A stretch of 64,000 nucleotides of DNA. It comes from Angiostrongylus vasorum (Eukaryota > Nematoda > Chromadorea > Rhabditida > Metastrongylidae). The position numbers and the translations under genes were made by a program. The stretch covers positions 62,001 to 126,000 of the forward strand of contig JADANN010000162.1 in NCBI GenBank assembly GCA_018806985.1, read 5' to 3'. Position 1 is the stretch's first letter; each line of letters opens with the position of its first letter. Of this stretch, positions 59,164-64,000 are shown piece by piece. The notes beneath the pieces are model-generated. The model did no database searches. It had not been told where the DNA came from and saw nothing but the letters and a program-made list of their open reading frames with translations.

Positions 59164-62110
59164 TCATGTCTGAGACAGGAGAGTTGGATAGAAGTCGATT
59201 TTAAGGCAACAACGCCATCCGGACGTACGCTGTCGACGGAATGCACTTGTGATGAAGCGTCCATATGTACACTGGTGTACAACTGAAGCGATTTTTTCCA
59301 CCCAGTTTGAATTCAACAAGACCTATAAGTCTTGACAGCCAAAAAACCTTCCAGATACGGCTGCGCTCGTTTCTGACAGCGGGGCCAATCGTCCACTTTG
59401 TCATATCGCAACTCACAGTGGACTCTATAGATTTGGAATGAAAACTATGGGAATCTAGAAACCTCTGCAAACAAGAAATGAATCTTCTAGTTTTATCACG
59501 ATAGAAACTTAAATTTATTTTACGAAAGTTTTAATTTTGAATAGACTTAAAATAAAGGTCCCACATAGGGAATGTGATTACCTCTATTTAGAGTGGTAGA
59601 ACAAAGTATCTTTGGTAGGTCTGTAAAATTATGGACTTCATAAGTCGTCCAGCTATCGAAGATTATTGGCAGTTACTAAAAAAACTAGTATCGTACCTTG
59701 TATGGGGGAATACAGCGTTCAATTCTTAAACAGCAATTCACTGTCTTCTTTTTTAATCTAAAATTGTTATGATGGGTTGTATCGTATAGGATGGTTAGTT
59801 GTAAGAAATATCGAAATGCGATCAACATATGTAGCAAAACCCTTCCAGATTCTGACAGCGATGTTTGTCAGATGAAGAGTGGTAATATTTGTCCTATATC
59901 AGCGACGTCTAACCTTCAAATGAATAAGGCAAAGCCTCTTCCAACACTCCGTGATGTTGTCGACCTCACAAGCTCTCTAAGTGTCGAGAATCTATCGTCT
60001 AAATATCCACACGTTCGTACCGTCACCATAGCTTCACGCGGCAATTGCAGATGCAATCAGTGGTTGGCGAGAGAAACCACCATTCAAAAGCGGCGAACTT
60101 TCGCTTGACGACCTAAGCATCCATGGTGGAAAGAATAGAGTCCAGGATCTAGCTATATCGGATATGTATTGTATATTATGCGTACCCTTATGTGTATACT
60201 GTACACCGACTTTCATAACGGATGGCTATTGCTGCTTCCATTATTCATCATCCTCCTTTGTTTGTTTCCTTTGCTCTCATCGATTATTTGATGCATGTAT
60301 AAACATATACATTACAAACTGCAGAGTGTACACTAAATGTTTTTGAGGACAATTTTCAACATATTAGTTGTGGTTGTAGTAAAAAGACTTCATAGCTGTG
60401 TATGAAGACAATCTCCGTTGAAGCATATTGACGAATGCATAAGGGAACTCTCTGGGAACACCTGGCCACTCTGAAGAAGTATCCTGGAAGATTTATCTTG
60501 TAATCCTAGCGAAAAACTCCCCAAGTGTCGAATCCCAGTGCACGGGTACAGGCCTATCTGTGCCTCTTCGCTGGCCACATTATCTCAGCTGCACACTTCT
60601 TCAGCAGCAACACCTCCGCCAACGAAATAAACTACTTCAAAAAGAGGTTGCTTGAGTATTAAGTTAAAAAATTAAAAAAAAGGATGAAGCTTTTTGGCCT
60701 TGATGACTCTCTGAGGGACGCGCTATGCATCAGACTTAATTGAACATCGACGGAGGTGACCGGATGCATATTTGGCCTTTACAGTAACTCGTGGTGGCCT
60801 ACCGACGTATCGAGCGAGGATTACTATCCTTTAGACAAGTTTGATACCAATTTGCCGATCACGGAGGGATGGAAGGCTTGGTGAGCCTGGTGCGCGGTGA
60901 TCGATTCCGTCTGCATTTCAGGGCACCTCCAATCACTGCGCTACACGCGTCTCCACCACAGCGTTTGCACTGGATAAGCTGCTGATTGATTACAAGAAGT
61001 ACAGCGGAAACTTATGTGCTCCAAAATAAATCAGCCGGAAGAAAATGACCTACAGATGCTTTACCGGCCACTTCTGAAAACTAGTGTAATGTCTACAGGT
61101 GCCACTCGTAGCGAGAGTGTTTAAGACATTGGCACTACACAATCAGGTGGAAGAGAGGACTAGTGCTACGCCATAGGAGTTAGGAAATTGGATTTCAGAA
61201 TGGAATAGCTCGAGCAGGTAAAGGAAGGTATTCATAGAATTTATGTTCGAGAGTCGTCATTTAAACGAATAATCGAATGCGCTACAACAAATTCGGTAAA
61301 CCACTGCGTGAAGACTGTGCAATTGGGCCATGACATTTCCTTCATCCATGGAGGGGAGTAACTAAGTTAAAGGCAACCTTGGTTACAGGTGTAGTATTAA
61401 TGTTATCCTTATTTGACTTAAAGTTCGGCTTAGTTGCTTTCGCAAGAGTCTAGAAGAATTGAGGAACAAAAAATACCTATTCTTCAGAAGATTCAAAAAA
61501 TCGGAATAGAGGAATATGATTCACTTTGTCGTACGACCACCTTGACAAAAAGGAAGTAAGGAAGTCGGACGACTTAAACTTATGAAGACGCTAAGTCCCA
61601 ACAGTCTATGCGAGCTTATCCGTTGTGGTGCTTGCTCCATTCCGTAGATTTGAGGAATCTGGTTGTCAAAAAATCATTTCAACGAATTCTTGAGGATCCT
61701 TGTAACTTTCTCGTGTTGACACGACGTTTGTTTCTGCCTCTGTCATCTTTATGAAAACAACCAGTTCAGCAGAGTCGCTGTCCTTCCGGACGTCTCCGGG
61801 CAGCGAGACCAGCATAATCGCAAAGTGCTTAGCCTGAACGGGAAACAGATAAGTCCGCGACGAAACCAAGCACTCCAATAAAACTAGGATCCTTCAAACA
61901 GTTGACAGCGGCGGCTTGATGTTTGAAATTTTGTCACTGCAAATGCCCAACTTCTCCGAGTGTAGTTACAAATTATGTGGTCAACCGCAACCTCACTTCA
62001 AAATATCACATAATTTGTAGTTTATACATCTTAGCTTCAACATCACCGCCCATCAGAGATAACCACGATCCCAGAGGGGCACTCACGACGTCAAAAAATA
62101 TGCGTGACAT
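59164..62110 (-). CDS. Novel protein of about 121 residues, five exons
   Basis: Minus exons: 62087-62110 (MSRIFFDV, gtgagt donor), 61684-61833 (AKHFAIMLVSLPGDVRKDSD, then AELVVFIKMTEAETNVVST), 59417-59464 (RFLDSHSFHSKSIEST, gtgagt donor), 59348-59372 (25-base microexon KRAQPYLE) and 59164-59282 (HQCTYGRFITSAFRRQ, ending DFYPTLLSQT stop). All phases agree, and the two small introns (44 and 65 bases) have nematode size. Exon 2 may instead end at its own in-frame stop (61666) if the weak gttgaa donor is not used, giving a 63-residue protein. The start of the C2-like gene lies 0.8 kb downstream on the same strand, so an operon is possible. No family was recognised, and there is no signal peptide or membrane segment. 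Confidence 0.5.
59791..60108 (+). CDS. Unsupported plus-strand ORF, possible relic
   Basis: A 105-codon open frame (SDVCQMKSGNICPISATS, then LRDVVDLTSSLSVENLSS) with moderate protein-like composition. It is inside an intron of the minus-strand gene, has no recognised domain and no clear splice partners. Confidence 0.2.
   Translation: MVSCKKYRNAINICSKTLPDSDSDVCQMKSGNICPISATSNLQMNKAKPLPTLRDVVDLTSSLSVENLSSKYPHVRTVTIASRGNCRCNQWLARETTIQKRRTFA
60690..60965 (-). mobile_element. tRNA-derived SINE, family A
   Basis: Head gtgtagcgcagtgattgg near 60950, gaatcgatcacc, 'aattggtatcaaacttgtct' and 'gcatagcgcgtccctcagag' at the other end. It lies in the 2.2-kb intron of the 121-residue gene. Confidence 0.7.
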
Positions 62111-62456
62111 TTTGTAGAGGACGCAATTACACACAAAACATTGCAGTCTAGACATATTCTACCTAGGTGCTTGAGGAAAATTCTATTTACGAACTGGGTT
62201 CGAGACTGCTGTTAGTGTGATTGCTAAAGTACGTTAAGAGTTTGACCTTAATTGGTAAAGAATGTTAATGGTTGTATTATTAGCATTTGTTCTGTTGGTG
62301 TGAAATCACTGATCACGTCACTTGTTTAGGTATTCTTTCTTCGTTGTTTATTTCAGTCACGTTGACCAGTATGTCATTGACGATTAACATCGGAGTCGAA
62401 GTAGTGGGAACATTCTAAAAGACTCAAAAGACCGACTTTCTATAAACCTCGGCATA

Positions 62457-63600
62457 GATAGTTGATATATTTATTTATATGGTCTTATAAACTGATCTTC
62501 TTTAGCTGATGCGAGGTTGGTATAGGTTTTCGTTGTCGTTGTCGTTGTTGTTGGTGTTGTCTGTCGATGGCTGACGTTCCGGCGATTTCCCCATCCTCAG
62601 AGCCTGGACGTGTTTTATATTAGAATACTTTAATTATTCGGTGGAAAAGGCTAAAGTATTAATGAAGATCAAAGTTTTAAATAGATGGTGGGCTAGGATG
62701 CTACGGTCAAACTGAAAGGCGACTCACCGTGATGTAACGAGTGGGACTGGCACACGCGTTGCTCACGTGAGGTCACGAGCACGACACACCCCGGGGTCAA
62801 AATATCATTTTGAAATAGGGAGCCAGGTCACATGTGATAGTGAGGCATTCGTCTTTCCGGTTCATCTTTGGATTTTTGGAATTTATCCAAAGCGCTTCAA
62901 GAGTTTTGCGCGTTGATGTTTTCGACTCCTGCGCTAGGATCCGCACAGTCACTTCAAAAGTCATCGCCGTTGTGCTTTTGTGCCCAATGCGTCCCTAGAG
63001 GAGTGTTTTGACGAATTTTAGCTTTCCCATCTAGATGTTCTTTTTATGCGGACACAAAGTGGTCTACCTGTTTCACCAATATGTTCCTCACCGCATGCGT
63101 TACATGAGATCAAGTATATTATACCTGAACTCATGCAATCCCCGTCTCTCCCATTAGGACAGGTCATACAGTTTTCTGAGCTGCACAAACGATCATAGAG
63201 ACGGTTGAGAACTAGCTGACGGCGTAGGGTATTGGGTGGGATGTCAATAATCTTTATATAATTTTCAAGACCACTTTTTCTTAAGCATCTCTTAATGGCG
63301 TAATTTATTTCATTTGATATGAAGGGTAGCTTAAAAGGGATCTTGCTTACGTCCGAAACATTATTTTGGGGGAACTGCCCAACGTTTTTGTCTAACCCGA
63401 TTGGCTTCTACGTCGTAGCCATTGGAAATGGCAATTTTTCGTGCCAGGTTTTGCGATTCCTTCCTTTCCTCTTCTCCTGTGCTTCTCCTGTCGACCAACA
63501 ACACCAACAACAACGACAACGACAACGAAGAGCTCTACCAACCTCTTATCAGCTAAAGAAGATCAGTTTATAAGATCATATAAATAAATATTATAGAAGA
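62457..63600 (-). mobile_element. Penelope-like fragment flanked by inverted repeats
   Basis: Left end 62457-62565 and right end 63487-63600 are reverse complements over about 110 bases, including tcttataaactgatcttctt, a gttgtcgttgtcgttgttgt stretch and its complement. Between them, on the minus strand, lie a linker (near 63420-63240) and GIY-YIG remnants ('ACGEEHIGETGRPLC' region near 63090, NPKMNR-like end near 62880). The unit is 1.14 kb. I infer two oppositely oriented Penelope-like termini joined around a truncated body, or a foldback derivative. Confidence 0.7.
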
Positions 63601-63604
63601 CTGT

Positions 63605-64000
63605 TGTAAAAGTCAGAAAACCGTATTGCTGATTGATTTGCGAAGTAGACAGATGTAAGCTCGACAGCTTATATAGCTTTTTCATTTCATGAATGATGTG
63701 AGCATCTCTCAACATATCGGATTCTTTGCTGGTGCTACCTAGCCCTTGTAGTCCAACTTTTCACTTCCCTGTTTTACGTATCAAATGGTTTGCAAATTGC
63801 CCTAAAGTTCGTAGGAGCGCAGTTTATGAGCTAAAATTTGGAATTTTTTCTTTTCTGTTCACTGAACTTGTTAGTAGAGATTATGTTTGCTTTCCCACTT
63901 TTGGTGCACTGTTAAAAGGAGTTTTTTCAATTGATTTCTCAAGTCCATGTCTTTGTAAACAGTGCTTACGTTCATTTTTCAGAGATATTATGGACGATGA
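63605..64000. other. Right edge; no supported feature
   Basis: AT-rich DNA with no exon-like segment or repeat match. The last bases (ttttcagagatattatggacgatga) contain an acceptor-like tttttcag followed by an ATG and acidic codons, possibly the start of a plus-strand exon that continues beyond the window. Confidence 0.3.

Noticed and set aside
59201..59470. Single 89-codon minus exon with a C2-like look (STAYVRMALLP)
   Set aside because: It contains a perfect gtgagt donor and further acceptors. Splicing them gives a better in-phase chain for the 121-residue gene, and the C2 resemblance was weak.

Overview
The window looks like intron-rich, repeat-dense nuclear DNA from a clade V (strongylid, hookworm-like) nematode. 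Exons are short and bounded by GT...AG introns, many of only 44-90 bases. The dispersed elements are RTE-clade LINEs and Penelope-like elements with GIY-YIG endonuclease modules, together with tRNA-derived SINEs and foldback elements. One gene is a nematode-type serpentine receptor and another resembles the C. elegans aldo-keto reductase ZK1290.5. The species is an inference. There is no bacterial, viral or CRISPR content, and no rRNA or convincing intact tRNA gene.

Layout. Positions 26-6279 (minus) hold part of a serpentine receptor gene that runs off the left edge. One of its introns contains a decayed, nearly full-length RTE element (2830-5760). From 6560 to about 28100 there is almost no unique coding sequence: RTE fragments of two families, Penelope-like fragments in both orientations, several SINE-like families, a long (GT)n tract with an adjoining minisatellite, and one GC-rich candidate small membrane-protein ORF (26089-26481, minus). 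Positions 28130-38156 (plus) carry a complete-looking aldo-keto reductase gene. Its 6.4-kb intron holds an antisense RTE copy, a candidate nested gene (32727-33750), two tandem SINEs and a (TA)n tract.

Convergent to it, 38761-41470 (minus) encodes a small secreted cysteine-rich protein. From 44382 to 62110 there is a minus-strand gene series: a 121-residue novel protein (59164-62110), a tandem C2-like protein (46672-58398), and a unit of about 158 codons (44382-46320) that is either the C2 gene's 3' end or a separate gene. Introns and spacers in this half are packed with SINEs, foldback elements and a Penelope-like fragment. The right end (62457-63600) is a Penelope-like fragment flanked by inverted repeats of about 110 bases.

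Exon joins were made by eye from splice sites, reading-frame phase and protein plausibility. Each stated exon length agrees with its codon count. Two joins are unresolved and are flagged: one receptor exon and one exon of the cysteine-rich gene appear to be missing. No database search could be run, so family names rest on motif recognition.
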